From Pyrobaculum sp. 3827-6 (GTDB lineage: Archaea > Thermoproteota > Thermoprotei > Thermoproteales > Thermoproteaceae): a DNA stretch of 64,000 nucleotides. Of the stretch, positions 15,976-25,042 are shown one piece after another (the first letter of the stretch is position 1; the number at the start of each line of letters is the position of its first letter). A program made the translations under genes and the position numbers. The notes beneath the pieces were generated by a model. That model made no database searches. It saw only the letters and a list, made by a program, of their open reading frames with translations, and had not been told where the DNA came from. Where the stretch lies: positions 124,001 to 188,000 of the forward strand of contig NZ_JAOTQN010000001.1 in the NCBI RefSeq assembly GCF_025641885.1, read 5' to 3'.

Positions 15976-15994
15976 CCGCTCTGGAGGTGGGCCC

Positions 15995-16258
15995 GTGAGT
16001 GTGTATGTTCTTCAAAGCAGTGATGTGTCTCTTGAGTGCGACATGGAGTACGGCGCTGGCAAGGAAGTCGTGTGTATTGTAAGAGGCGTAGCACAGGAGT
16101 GTGTAGAGGGAGCAGTTAAGAGGAGTAGCTACGCCGACTATATGAAAGTCGTGAGGGGGGATGCGACTATGCTGTACATCTCGACGTCGGTATTTAAGGT
16201 TGGTAAGACACCGGGAGAGTTAGTGAAGGAGCTTTTCGTATTGCTACGACTGTGTTAA
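15995..16258 (+). CDS. Small hypothetical protein (87 aa)
   Basis: The frame is open from 15869, but the part before 15995 lies inside the opposite gene or its promoter. The GTG at 15995 follows the TTTAAA box by 20 nt and a GGAGGTG by a few bases, so I take it as the start. The product has a beta-beta-alpha start (VYVLQSSDVSLECDMEYG) and a final helix (TPGELVKELFVLLRLC), reminiscent of small Pcc1-like folds but without clear identity. It overlaps the psmA stop by 4 nt. Function unknown. Confidence 0.5.
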   Translation: MSVYVLQSSDVSLECDMEYGAGKEVVCIVRGVAQECVEGAVKRSSYADYMKVVRGDATMLYISTSVFKVGKTPGELVKELFVLLRLC

Positions 16259-16986
16259 CTCTTCTTAAGTAAGCCTAGCTTAGCCAGCAACGTGGCCACG
16301 TCGTCTTGACTCAACTTCTTAACCTTTTTCTCATCTATAGTTGCATACGCCACCTCGATGTTGGCGCTGTCTGAGATCTCTACGGCAGACGCCAGCGCCT
16401 TCACGGCCAGATCAATGCAGTAGCCCATTTCTAGATCGAATTTGTAGTTCTTCTCTAGGTACTCGGTGATTGCGCCCGACTCAGCGCCTATGGCTGCGGC
16501 AAAGTAGCCGATGTATACTCCTGAGGGATCTGTCTGGTACAGCCTCGCGCCGTGTCTGTCTATGCCGGCGATTAGGAGGGCGACGCCGAAGGGCCTCGCG
16601 CCGCCGAACTGTGTGTATTGTTGCTTCAGGTTACACACAGCCTTTGTCAAAAACTCGACGTCGATAGGCTCGTCGTAAATAAACCGGTGGCTCAGCGCCA
16701 CGTCGCGGGCGTAGTCTATTAGTATCCGCGCATCGGCAAGGAGGCCTGAGGGAGACGCCGCGACGTGGTCGTCAATTAGATAAATTTTGTCAAGTGACGA
16801 CGAGTCGAAAAGTGCCGATATTTTCCTTTTCTCAGCGGCAAGCACGACGCCAGATTTACACTTAACCCCCACGGTGGGCCACCCTCTTTTTACAGCCTCG
16901 CCAGCGTACTCAACCTGGTAGATTTTACCCTCAGGAGAGAAGATGGTTATTGCTCTATCGTAGCCAGCCATTGCAGGCGGAAACAT
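16255..16986 (-). CDS. psmA: Proteasome subunit alpha
   Basis: This 243-aa protein has the alpha-type signature: the gate-forming N-terminus YDRAITIFSPEG, GVVLAAEKRK, HVAASPSGLLADARILIDYAR and FGVALLIAGID. It lacks the N-terminal catalytic Thr of beta subunits, as expected. Seven copies form each outer ring of the 20S core. The ATG at 16986 lies 20 nt after TTTATAAA (17007-17014). No beta subunit is in the window. Linkage with exosome genes is a known archaeal arrangement. Confidence 0.97.
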   Translation of the reverse strand: MFPPAMAGYDRAITIFSPEGKIYQVEYAGEAVKRGWPTVGVKCKSGVVLAAEKRKISALFDSSSLDKIYLIDDHVAASPSGLLADARILIDYARDVALSHRFIYDEPIDVEFLTKAVCNLKQQYTQFGGARPFGVALLIAGIDRHGARLYQTDPSGVYIGYFAAAIGAESGAITEYLEKNYKFDLEMGYCIDLAVKALASAVEISDSANIEVAYATIDEKKVKKLSQDDVATLLAKLGLLKKS

Positions 16987-17006
16987 GCACGCACTGAGAT
17001 TGTGGC

Positions 17007-17014
17007 TTTATAAA
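17007..17014 (-). promoter_or_regulatory. psmA TATA box
   Basis: TTTATAAA, which reads the same on both strands, lies 20 nt before the psmA ATG at 16986. It is one of the best TATA matches in the window and sets the expected spacing for leaderless starts used elsewhere in this annotation. Confidence 0.7.
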
Positions 17015-17149
17015 TATAATGACCCAGGGGGATGTCGCGCAGTCTAAAATAGGGCGGCCTAGCGGCGTGCAGTCTCTGTGAATAGCCGCATGTCAGAGGG
17101 GCCGGCGTTAAACTTTTAATAATTCACCATGTGGCTCGTCGTGACCTCA

Positions 17150-18730
17150 ATGTACGCTTACGAGGCTTTGCCGGTGGCTGAGTGGTTCCGTAGGAACCGG
17201 GAGCTGGCGGGTTTTCACAACCCGACTAGGGCGCTGTACCAGACAATAAGGGAGTTGACGGAGAATTCTCTTGACGCCACGGAGACGTACGGCATACTCC
17301 CCACTATACTACTAAGGGTTAACGTAGAGGATGAGCAGAAGGGGTGGGTGTCTGTATACGCAGAAGACAACGGTATTGGGATACCTGGCAACGAGATCCC
17401 AAATGTCTTTGGCCGGGTTTTCTACAGTAGCAAATACCGCATTAAGCAACACAGAGGGGTCTTCGGCCTAGGTCTCAAGATGGTGGTGCTGTACGCCCAG
17501 AGCACTACAAACAAGCCGGTTCTAGTGAGATCGGCTCCGCTGAAATCCGACAAGATTTTTGAATATCAAATAATGATAGATACCAATAGCAACAGCCCCA
17601 TTATCCTCGACAAGAGGGAGTATCCGAATAAGTACAGGTGGCACGGCACTGCGGTAAAGGTGTATCTAGAGGGTAACTGGCTAGCCTCCAAAAAGCGTAT
17701 TGAGGACTATCTAAGGAGAACCGCTATAATTGCCCCCTACGCCGAGATCATCTTCAAAGGGCCTGATTTAGAGCTGTGGCTAAAGAGGAGGACTACCAAA
17801 CTGCCGCCGGCTCCCAAGGAGGGTCTTCCTCACCCGAGAAGTGTTGACGTCGATACATTAAAGCAGATGATTCAGGAAAGCAGAGGGCTGACGTTGCAGG
17901 AATTCCTAATGGAGAACTTCGACGCCGTGGGCGAGGGCACCGCCAAGGCCTTCCTGGAGTGGGCGGGGTTTAACCCAAATATGAAGGTCAGGGCGCTTAC
18001 ACCCGAGGAGTTGGTGAGGCTTGTGGAGAAGATGAAGCAGTACGAGGGGTGGCGGAGACCGCGCTCCGACTGGCTCTCCCCAGCCGGTGCGGAGCTTCTG
18101 GAGATAGGCGCCAAGGCCATACTGGGCGCGGAGGCCGTCTTTGCCGTGACGCGGAAGCCGGAGTCCTACGGCGGCCACCCCTTCATTGTCGAGGCGGCTG
18201 TGGCGTGGGGCGGGCAGATACCCCCCGGCGACAGGCCGGTGTTACTCCGCTACGCAAACAAAATCCCGTTGCTCTACGACGAGGGGGCTGACGTCGCGAG
18301 GAAAGTCGTCGACGAGTTTAACTGGCAGAATTACAAGGTAAAATTCCCGGCGCCACTCGCAGTCATAATTCATGTCTGTTCCACTAAAATACCTTACGCC
18401 TCCGCGGGGAAGGAGGCCATAGCAGAAGTGCCCGAGATAGAGAAGGAGATGCGGCTCGCCTTGAGAGACGCCGCAAAGAAGCTTAGGCTATACCTCTCGA
18501 GAAAGGAGAAGGAGATGGAGATGTTAAACCGCTACATTACGCTTGCCAAGTACATAGACGAGGTAGCCTACAACCTTGCTCTTGTCACGCGGATAGATAA
18601 GGAGCCGATAGCTGGGAATCTCCATAAGTTGATTGAGAAGAAGATAGGTCTCACCGTCGATGAATTAGTAAAGCACACCCTATCAATGTCGTCAACACAG
18701 CAGGAGATGGCCGAGGCGGCGCCTCAGTAG
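17150..18730 (+). CDS. top6B: DNA topoisomerase VI subunit B
   Basis: The ATPase subunit of the type IIB topoisomerase has a GHKL fold: N-box ELTENSLDA, G1 box AEDNGIGIP and G2 box GVFGLGLKM are clear, followed by a helix-two-turn-helix and transducer domain. From the ATG at 17150 it is 526 aa. An ATG at 17129 is only 8 nt past TTTTAATA (17114-17121), so 17150 or the GTG at 17141 is more likely. The topA-like subunit follows 40 nt later. The acidic/Gln tail STQQEMAEAAPQ is probably flexible. Confidence 0.96.
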   Translation: MYAYEALPVAEWFRRNRELAGFHNPTRALYQTIRELTENSLDATETYGILPTILLRVNVEDEQKGWVSVYAEDNGIGIPGNEIPNVFGRVFYSSKYRIKQHRGVFGLGLKMVVLYAQSTTNKPVLVRSAPLKSDKIFEYQIMIDTNSNSPIILDKREYPNKYRWHGTAVKVYLEGNWLASKKRIEDYLRRTAIIAPYAEIIFKGPDLELWLKRRTTKLPPAPKEGLPHPRSVDVDTLKQMIQESRGLTLQEFLMENFDAVGEGTAKAFLEWAGFNPNMKVRALTPEELVRLVEKMKQYEGWRRPRSDWLSPAGAELLEIGAKAILGAEAVFAVTRKPESYGGHPFIVEAAVAWGGQIPPGDRPVLLRYANKIPLLYDEGADVARKVVDEFNWQNYKVKFPAPLAVIIHVCSTKIPYASAGKEAIAEVPEIEKEMRLALRDAAKKLRLYLSRKEKEMEMLNRYITLAKYIDEVAYNLALVTRIDKEPIAGNLHKLIEKKIGLTVDELVKHTLSMSSTQQEMAEAAPQ

Positions 18731-18770
18731 AGAGTGAAAAAGTTATATTCCACGCCTAGTTAGGCGATCT

Positions 18771-19874
18771 GTGAGTAGCCGGGCTGAGTTTCTAAAGCGT
18801 TTGGAGGACTGGGGGGCCGCTCTGACCAACTCTATTCTCAAGCTTCAGGAACCTGTGATGGAGATACCGGCGCGTACGCTTAGCAATACTATTTGGGATG
18901 AGAAGGCGAGGATGTTGAGACTTGGCCCCGAGAAGTTGCAGAGAAGATTTCTCGACATGAAAGAGGCGAGGCGGTTTATGCAGACAGTCTTGATGCTGCG
19001 TCTCATTGTGGAGGCTATTAGGGAGGACGTGTATCCCACGATACGTGATCTCTACTACAACGGGAAGCACACTATAGTCTTTAAGGACCCCCTGGGTAGG
19101 ACGCATAGAGAGAATACGTGGGATGAGCAAGCCGAGTCCAATGCGGTGATTGAGGATATTGAAGTGGCTGCAAATGTGTTGCGGGAGGAGATGGGAGTAT
19201 CGGCTGACGTTAAGGGAAAGATCGTGGGACCTATTGTGGTGAGGTCTCAAGGTTATGAGCTCGACGCCAGTAAGTTCGGCGAGACTGCTCTCAGCCTGCC
19301 AGTTAACGTAGACGCCTTGGAGATAGTGAAGGTGGAGGCTACTTACGTACTTGTGGTAGAGAAAGACGCGATATTCCAGCGTCTTGTGAGAGAGAAGTTC
19401 TGGAGCCAGGAAAACGCCATATTAGTTACGGCGAAGGGCATGCCGGATAGAGCGACTAGGCGGTTTATTAGGAGGTTGAATGAGGAGTACAAGCTCCCGG
19501 TATATGTGCTCACAGACGGCGATCCCTATGGGTGGTACATATACTCTGTCTATAAAAGTGGGTCAATTAAGCTGAGTTATGAAAGTGAGCGCTTAGCTAC
19601 GCCGGATGCCAAGTTTCTGGGGTTGACCGCCACGGACATAGACGCTTATAAAATATCTGACAACTACGTCATTGCGGCAAATGATCGCGATATTAAGAGA
19701 GCCCAGGAGTTGCTTAGGTATCCCTGGTTCCAGAAGCCTGAGTGGACTCGTGAAGTGAATCTGTTCCTGAGGAAAAAGAAGAAGGTGGAAATAGAGGCGC
19801 TTTCGACGCACGGCCTGAAGTTTCTACATGACTACCTCAGGGATAAGATACGCGGCAGGAAGTTTATCGACTAG
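18771..19874 (+). CDS. top6A: DNA topoisomerase VI subunit A (Spo11-like)
   Basis: This 367-aa subunit cuts DNA. The 5Y-CAP domain carries the catalytic Tyr in PTIRDLYYNGKH, and the Toprim domain carries the metal residues in VVEKDAIF and DGDPYGWYIY. It is related to eukaryotic Spo11. The GTG start at 18771 follows GTTATATTCC by about 25-30 nt, so it may have its own promoter in addition to read-through from top6B. Length is normal for archaeal Top6A. Confidence 0.96.
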   Translation: MSSRAEFLKRLEDWGAALTNSILKLQEPVMEIPARTLSNTIWDEKARMLRLGPEKLQRRFLDMKEARRFMQTVLMLRLIVEAIREDVYPTIRDLYYNGKHTIVFKDPLGRTHRENTWDEQAESNAVIEDIEVAANVLREEMGVSADVKGKIVGPIVVRSQGYELDASKFGETALSLPVNVDALEIVKVEATYVLVVEKDAIFQRLVREKFWSQENAILVTAKGMPDRATRRFIRRLNEEYKLPVYVLTDGDPYGWYIYSVYKSGSIKLSYESERLATPDAKFLGLTATDIDAYKISDNYVIAANDRDIKRAQELLRYPWFQKPEWTREVNLFLRKKKKVEIEALSTHGLKFLHDYLRDKIRGRKFID

Positions 19875-19946
19875 ATATATAGAGGTCAGATACCGCTCTT
19901 TTGGAGTTGGGTGTAGTATATTTATATATGTTTTCTATTTAGAGCT

Positions 19947-20960
19947 ATGCGAGGAGAGGTTAGAAAGGTCCAGCTAACCGGGGGTGCGACTCTCATTGTG
20001 AGTCTTCCGAAGGAGTGGGCGAAGCGCATTTCGCTATCCCCAGGTGACGAGGTGATGGTGGTGACTCAGCCCGACGACACGCTGGTCCTCATACCGAAGA
20101 AATTAGGAAAGCGGGCTGGTGTGGTGGCTGAACTCGTCATCAACCGGCCGGTGGATGTGGCCGAGCTGGAGAGGCTCTTCATGACTTTATACATAGGCGG
20201 CGCAGAGGTTATTGTGGTGAGGTTCTCGCAGGTTGCTATGAGTCTGCGAAAGCAGATTAAGGAGTTTATACGGAGGCGTATAGTCGATATGGAGATTGTG
20301 GAGGAGGCCAGCGATAAACTGATTGTACAGTCAATGGTGTCGACTACGGAGCTGGCCGTCATGGACATAGCAGTGAAAATGCTACGGCTGGTGAGTAACA
20401 TGCTCAGCGACTTGGTGGCGGGCTTGGAGAGAGATGACGTGGCTATGTTGAGAGATATTATAGAGAGAGACGACGAGGTTGATAGGCTGTATTGGTTAAT
20501 AGAGCGCCAATTGAAGAGGGCGGCTATGTCTAGATATGTGATGCTGGAACTCAAGATCGACGATCCGCGGGATTTAGTGGAGTATGTAATAATAGCGAAG
20601 TCTATTGAGAGAATGGCTGACCACATATGTAGAATAGCTTATGTAAATCAAGAGGAGAAAGTGGACATGCGCGTGTTGGGTCCGATCTTGTCCAAGGTAT
20701 CCGAGTTTTTAAGACAGGCTGAAAATTTGCTGGTAAGCGAAACGCCTGCGCAGAGGGTAGCCGAGTTGCAAGGCGAAATAATTGCGTGGAGCCAGAAGGC
20801 GAGGCGGGAGGAGATGCCGTCTGACCCCGCCACAACTATCGCCAAGGAGAGCGCCTTGAGAATTGGCGAATATGTCGGCGATATAGTAGAGTCCCTCGGG
20901 AGAATAAGGCTTAAAGACAAGGCCTTAGTCATTGGCGAGGCTTTGGGCAGACAGCAGTAA
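19947..20960 (+). CDS. PhoU-like phosphate-uptake regulator with N-terminal AbrB domain
   Basis: This 337-aa protein begins with a swapped-hairpin AbrB/SpoVT domain (VQLTGGATLIVSLPKEWAKR, then LSPGDEVMVV). After it come helical PhoU-type repeats with acidic clusters such as IERDDEVDRLYWLIERQ and KSIERMADHICRIAYVNQ, the metal-binding pattern of PhoU. Archaeal fusions of this kind are thought to couple DNA binding to phosphate signalling. No Pst transporter is nearby. The 3' end overlaps the convergent methyltransferase gene by 32 nt. A TATATTTATATATG element precedes the start. Confidence 0.85.
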   Translation: MRGEVRKVQLTGGATLIVSLPKEWAKRISLSPGDEVMVVTQPDDTLVLIPKKLGKRAGVVAELVINRPVDVAELERLFMTLYIGGAEVIVVRFSQVAMSLRKQIKEFIRRRIVDMEIVEEASDKLIVQSMVSTTELAVMDIAVKMLRLVSNMLSDLVAGLERDDVAMLRDIIERDDEVDRLYWLIERQLKRAAMSRYVMLELKIDDPRDLVEYVIIAKSIERMADHICRIAYVNQEEKVDMRVLGPILSKVSEFLRQAENLLVSETPAQRVAELQGEIIAWSQKARREEMPSDPATTIAKESALRIGEYVGDIVESLGRIRLKDKALVIGEALGRQQ

Positions 20961-21429
20961 CTGTGTATATGGTCTCGAAAAAGAGGTGAATCTTCCTAGC
21001 TCTAACTACGGCGCACTGCGCTCTTAACGCGTCTAGTATAAAGTCCGCCCTACCAAGGGAGCTAAATGTCAAAACGACGACGCGGGGTCTAACCATCGAT
21101 ATCCACCTCAAGAACCGGGGCACAACGCCTGTGTCATGCACCGCGGCGTCAGTTGGCTCCTCGGGCGGTAGATATGGCAGATTAAACACTACGACGTCTG
21201 CCCTCCGCACAGCGTTAGCCACGTCGCTACACACAACATCGACAGGTGGTTTACACATTTTACATGAATTCAGGTCTATGTCGACGGCCAGTGTGACTCT
21301 ACACTTCGCGGCCAGCGCCATCCCCACGATACAAGTGCCGGTTCCGACGTCGACGCAAATATCTCCTTCTTCTATCTCCTCCACAGACTCGAGAGTTAGG
21401 TATGTGTCTTCAGCTGGTGTATATGGCAT
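20929..21429 (-). CDS. Mtq2/PrmC-type N5-glutamine methyltransferase
   Basis: This 166-aa protein is a short class I SAM methyltransferase. Motif I is VDVGTGTCIVG, and the substrate signature usually written NPPY appears as NLPYLPPEE. The length matches archaeal/eukaryotic Mtq2 (HemK2), which methylates the GGQ glutamine of release factor aRF1, rather than the longer bacterial PrmC. The Leu in place of the first Pro of NPPY is unusual. It overlaps the PhoU-like gene by 32 nt and the HTH-membrane gene by one base. Confidence 0.85.
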   Translation of the reverse strand: MPYTPAEDTYLTLESVEEIEEGDICVDVGTGTCIVGMALAAKCRVTLAVDIDLNSCKMCKPPVDVVCSDVANAVRRADVVVFNLPYLPPEEPTDAAVHDTGVVPRFLRWISMVRPRVVVLTFSSLGRADFILDALRAQCAVVRARKIHLFFETIYTVTAVCPKPRQ

Positions 21430-22226
21430 TAGCGTAGTGGAGCGAGGTAGAAGAGCGCTGGGATTACGAAAAATGCCAAGAGGGAGCGGGCCAGAGCGGC
21501 TTCATAAGTTGTGCCAACTTCAAGGGAGTAAACCGTGGCGAAGATGGTTGCAGTGAAGAGAAGAGCTACGAACAGCAGGATTTGAGAGAGGGTGATGAGG
21601 TAGACATAGTCGAGAGAGCGGGCGAGTTGTACCAGGGTTAGGTGGGTGGCTGGGTAAATCGATAGGGGGGATACCCCCACCGCTGTCTTATAGAGAGACA
21701 TCTTCTTATTAGTTATGAGATAGATCGCAAGGATTATTCCCGATAACGAAAGTAGAGAGACTGCCAGTGATATTTGTGGTGGTAGATTTATTGAAAGTGG
21801 AAGGTAGTACCCAACATACAGGACATAGATCATCGAGAGGGATGGATTTTGAAGACTCCCTATCACAATGCTGAAAATCCAGCCAGTTAGAAGAACTAAG
21901 GCGGCCGCCGGTAGTAGCGGCGACATGAGTAGCCATACAACCAACGGCCTCAGGCCTATTACCGATAGGAAGTTAAGCGATTTAAGAGGCTCTGCCGTTG
22001 CGATGATAGAGGCAACCTTTTCTCCCAGTTCTGTGAGAGACACCAGAGACTCCTCCCTCTTCACAATGCCCAGCCTCTCGAGAGCCGATAGTTCAAATAG
22101 TAGGGTAGAGGCCGACGTCCCCAGCGCCGCCCTTAGTTTTGCAAGTGTCATGGGGCCTTCTCTATGCAGTATGAGGATTATGTCGCGCCGCCTTCCCACA
22201 GAGGCTCCGTAGATAACGCGTTCCAC
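21429..22226 (-). CDS. HTH-containing integral membrane protein
   Basis: This 265-aa protein has an N-terminal winged helix (GPMTLAKLRAALGTSASTLLFELSALERLGIV, about residues 25-56) followed by about five transmembrane helices starting near residue 93 (PLVVWLLMSPLLPAAALVLL and LSLSGIILAIYLIT are clear examples). Membrane-bound one-component regulators of this layout are known in archaea, usually of unknown signal. Its stop overlaps the start of the methyltransferase by one base, so the two are probably one transcript. The regulated genes cannot be told from sequence. Confidence 0.7.
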   Translation of the reverse strand: MERVIYGASVGRRRDIILILHREGPMTLAKLRAALGTSASTLLFELSALERLGIVKREESLVSLTELGEKVASIIATAEPLKSLNFLSVIGLRPLVVWLLMSPLLPAAALVLLTGWIFSIVIGSLQNPSLSMIYVLYVGYYLPLSINLPPQISLAVSLLSLSGIILAIYLITNKKMSLYKTAVGVSPLSIYPATHLTLVQLARSLDYVYLITLSQILLFVALLFTATIFATVYSLEVGTTYEAALARSLLAFFVIPALFYLAPLR

Positions 22227-22308
22227 TGTGTACTAGAGGGCTTTTATAATTATTCATAACTACGTGGGAGGCGAAATTGTTAAATACCCAAGCTGTTAAG
22301 GGTTGGCC

Positions 22309-22587
22309 ATGGCAACAGAACAGACAATACTAGTAGGGAAAAAACCAGCTACAAACTACGTAATTGCCACGGTGATGGCGTTCAACGCCGGCGTTAAGAA
22401 AGTGGTGCTGAAGGCTAGAGGTGCAGCCATCTCCAAGGCCGTCTCGACTGCTGTAATGGTGAGGGACAGATTCCTCCCAGGCAAGGTGCAGATAAAAGAC
22501 GTTAAGCTGCTAAGCGACAAGGTACAGGGCCAGGGCGGCAGGGAGAGAACAGTTGCGGCTATTGAGGTAGTACTCGAAATGGCCTAG
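22309..22587 (+). CDS. alba: Chromatin protein Alba
   Basis: This 92-aa protein is a classic Alba: TILVGKKPATNYVIATVMAF, then KVVLKARGAAISKAVSTAVMVR and QIKDVKLLSDKV. It includes the lysine (GKKP) that is acetylated in Sulfolobus Alba. It coats DNA and RNA as dimers and is abundant. A TTG two codons upstream is in frame, but the ATG at 22309 is about 26 nt from TTAAATACC (22279-22287) and is the likely leaderless start. Confidence 0.97.
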   Translation: MATEQTILVGKKPATNYVIATVMAFNAGVKKVVLKARGAAISKAVSTAVMVRDRFLPGKVQIKDVKLLSDKVQGQGGRERTVAAIEVVLEMA

Positions 22588-22619
22588 ACGTTTTTTCCGC
22601 GCCACCGCCATCTTTTTAG

Positions 22620-23894
22620 ATGCGCGTCTCCGACCTGGTCAGCAACCTTCCTGACCTACAGATCTACAACCCGCCCTACGGCGAGTTCACCATCGCCAGG
22701 GTTTTGAGAGAGACAGAGGGCCGATCTACGCCAGTATTTAGAGAGGTAAAACCCGGCTATGTTGGGGTAGGCAATATTATAGACACGAGGTTAAAGCTGT
22801 ATCGATATCTCGGAGTTGGTAGAGACGAGGAGGCTTATCAAAAACTACTAGCCGCGGTAGAGAGCCCGGCTTCCGTGGAGAGGGTATCCACGTGGCGCGA
22901 TCTCTATAGGACTGTAGATTCGCTTTACGAGTTGCCCATGGTTAGGTACTACGAGAAGGAGGCGCGTCCCTACATCACATCTGGCGTCGTCGTGGGCTTG
23001 GGTTTGGACGGTGTGTACAACGCCTCTATACACAGATTCTCGCCCGTGGGAAGCAGAAAAGCCGTCGTGAGGCTTGTCCCGAGGCACCTGTATCACATCT
23101 ACAAGGTCAGTATTGCAAGAGGTCGGGAGGTGCCTATTGCTGTGGCGTGGGGTGTCCACCCCCTAGTGCTCCTCGCCGCCGCCACCTCCCCGCCCTACGG
23201 CGTTTTTGAGCTCGGCGTAGCCGCGCGCCTCCTGGGGGGGCTCAAGGTGATGGAGCTCGACAACGGGGCCGTTGCGCCGTTTCTATCCTCTGTGGTTATT
23301 GAGGGCTTCTTAACTTCGGAGCAGGCAGAGGAGGGACCCTTTGTCGATATAGTGGGCGTATACGACAGGGTAAGGCTTCAGCCTGTTGTGAGAGTGGAGA
23401 GGATATACGTGTTGCGGGAGGAGGCGTATGTCCACTACCTACTGCCGGCGGGTTCTGAGCACATGCTCCTAATGGGTTTCGAGAGAGAGGCGAAGATTTG
23501 GAGAGCTGTTAAGTCTGTGGTTCCCATGGTGAGGAAGGTGAGGCTGACAAAGGGGGGGTTTGGCTGGCTAGTGGCGGTGATTTCGCTAGACAAGTCTGTC
23601 GAGGGCGACGCGAAGAACGCGTTGCTGGCGGCTTTTGCGGCCCACCCCAGTTTAAAAATCGCCATAGCCGTTGATGGCGATGTGGATCCCGACAACCCAG
23701 TGGAGGTGGAGTGGGCTGTGGCCACGAGGCTCAGGGCGGATAGAGGCCTCTTTGTTATTCCCTACGTGAGGGGATCCACGCTGGATCCCGTAGCTTTAAA
23801 CGAGGAGGGGTTGACCCACAAGGTGGGTATCGACGCCACGAGGCCGCTGGACGTCGATCCGGTATTGTTCGAGCGGGCGAGGATACCTGAATAG
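22620..23894 (+). CDS. UbiD-family decarboxylase, likely anhydromevalonate phosphate decarboxylase
   Basis: This 424-aa protein has the UbiD fold signature regions: VGVGNIIDTRLKLYRYLG, YYEKEARPYITSGVVVGLG, AVAWGVHPLVLLAAA and a C-terminal VDGDVDPDNPVEVEWAVATR. UbiD enzymes use prenylated FMN to decarboxylate unsaturated acids. In Aeropyrum a UbiD homologue decarboxylates trans-anhydromevalonate 5-phosphate to isopentenyl phosphate. The next two genes encode the aconitase-X subunits that make that substrate, which strongly favours this role over quinone synthesis. It may use a start at the ATG 22620, 32 nt after alba. Confidence 0.88.
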   Translation: MRVSDLVSNLPDLQIYNPPYGEFTIARVLRETEGRSTPVFREVKPGYVGVGNIIDTRLKLYRYLGVGRDEEAYQKLLAAVESPASVERVSTWRDLYRTVDSLYELPMVRYYEKEARPYITSGVVVGLGLDGVYNASIHRFSPVGSRKAVVRLVPRHLYHIYKVSIARGREVPIAVAWGVHPLVLLAAATSPPYGVFELGVAARLLGGLKVMELDNGAVAPFLSSVVIEGFLTSEQAEEGPFVDIVGVYDRVRLQPVVRVERIYVLREEAYVHYLLPAGSEHMLLMGFEREAKIWRAVKSVVPMVRKVRLTKGGFGWLVAVISLDKSVEGDAKNALLAAFAAHPSLKIAIAVDGDVDPDNPVEVEWAVATRLRADRGLFVIPYVRGSTLDPVALNEEGLTHKVGIDATRPLDVDPVLFERARIPE

Positions 23895-23920
23895 TTAATT
23901 AGAGGGTTCGATAAATCTAT

Positions 23921-25042
23921 GTGTCTCGTGAGTATGCGCGTGAGATGGTGCTTAGAATTGCAGATGCGGTGTCGGGCGGAGAGGTTGTCCCCGTGGAGAC
24001 CGCCCATATATCTGGGGTATCTTACTTCACAATTGGAGAGTACGGCGTGGAGTTTCTCGAATTTCTAGCTAGCTCCGGCGCCAGGGTTTCTGTCTTCACC
24101 ACGTCTAACCCAGCGGCTATTGACCTCAGCGGCTTGTTGCAGGTAGACGAGAGGGTGGCGGAGGGGCAGAGCAGAATATCGAAGGCGCTCAGATCAATGG
24201 GGGTAAGCATTTTTTATACATGTGCGCCGTATGAGTTTATACTCACCAAGCCACGTACCTACCACGCGTGGGCGGAGTCAAACGCGATAACCTACATAAA
24301 CACCTTTAGGGATTCCTGGTCAGATAAGAATCCCGGCCCCCTGGCTCTGTTGGGAGCTATTGCCGGGTTTGTGCCCAAGACGGCTCTATATACTCTAGAC
24401 GGGAGGCGCCCCACCGCGGCTGTAGAAGTCAACATAGGGCCTCTGGGGCCTCTGGAGGCTGGCGTGGTTGGGGCATTGATAGGGGAACGCATCGGCTCCG
24501 GCGTGCCCTACATCAAGGGAGCCGTCTTCGCCGATGAGGAGAGCCGTAGGGAATTCGCCGCAGCCCTCTCCACCTACTCCGCCATGGTTTTCGCCGTGGT
24601 TGAGGGCGCGACGCCTAACTGGCGTCAATATCTCGAGTTGGCGGATTTCCGAGACAAGATCCAGATATCGGCAGAAGACATCGCTAGCTACGTAAGAGAC
24701 GTCGAGACGCCCGACGTGGTGTATATCGGGTGCCCCTTCGCAGATCTAGAGACAGTTTTACAGATAGTGGCAGAGGTTAGGAGGAGGGGACCTACAAAAA
24801 GGCCGGTGTACATATCCACCTCCCCTGGCGTCTATAGGCAGATACAGAGACTCGTAGAGGAGGTCAGCGGCTACAACGTGAAGATATTTTCAGGCGCGTG
24901 TCTGGTGGTGTCGCCCTACACCCGTAGATTTAGGGTAATAGCCACCGACTCGCTGAAGGCGATGTTCTACATCCCCAAGCTACACGGCGTTAGAGTTGTC
25001 CCATGCAGACGCGAGGAGTGTCTCGAACTTGCCTATGCTTAA
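23921..25042 (+). CDS. Phosphomevalonate dehydratase large subunit (aconitase X)
   Basis: This 373-aa protein is the catalytic-domain half of an aconitase-X enzyme. It shows the family features ETAHISGVSYFTIGEYG at the start, the Cys-containing FYTCAPYEFILTKPRTYHAWAESNA, and GCPFADLET with a late SGACLVVSPY. In the archaeal mevalonate route found in Aeropyrum, the large and small AcnX subunits carry a [4Fe-4S] cluster and dehydrate phosphomevalonate. GTG start; it overlaps the small-subunit ATG by 8 nt. Confidence 0.9.
   Translation: MSREYAREMVLRIADAVSGGEVVPVETAHISGVSYFTIGEYGVEFLEFLASSGARVSVFTTSNPAAIDLSGLLQVDERVAEGQSRISKALRSMGVSIFYTCAPYEFILTKPRTYHAWAESNAITYINTFRDSWSDKNPGPLALLGAIAGFVPKTALYTLDGRRPTAAVEVNIGPLGPLEAGVVGALIGERIGSGVPYIKGAVFADEESRREFAAALSTYSAMVFAVVEGATPNWRQYLELADFRDKIQISAEDIASYVRDVETPDVVYIGCPFADLETVLQIVAEVRRRGPTKRPVYISTSPGVYRQIQRLVEEVSGYNVKIFSGACLVVSPYTRRFRVIATDSLKAMFYIPKLHGVRVVPCRREECLELAYA

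Noticed and set aside
22620-23894. UbiD-family protein as a menaquinone/ubiquinone decarboxylase.
   Set aside because: The two aconitase-X subunits follow directly, which makes anhydromevalonate phosphate the better substrate.
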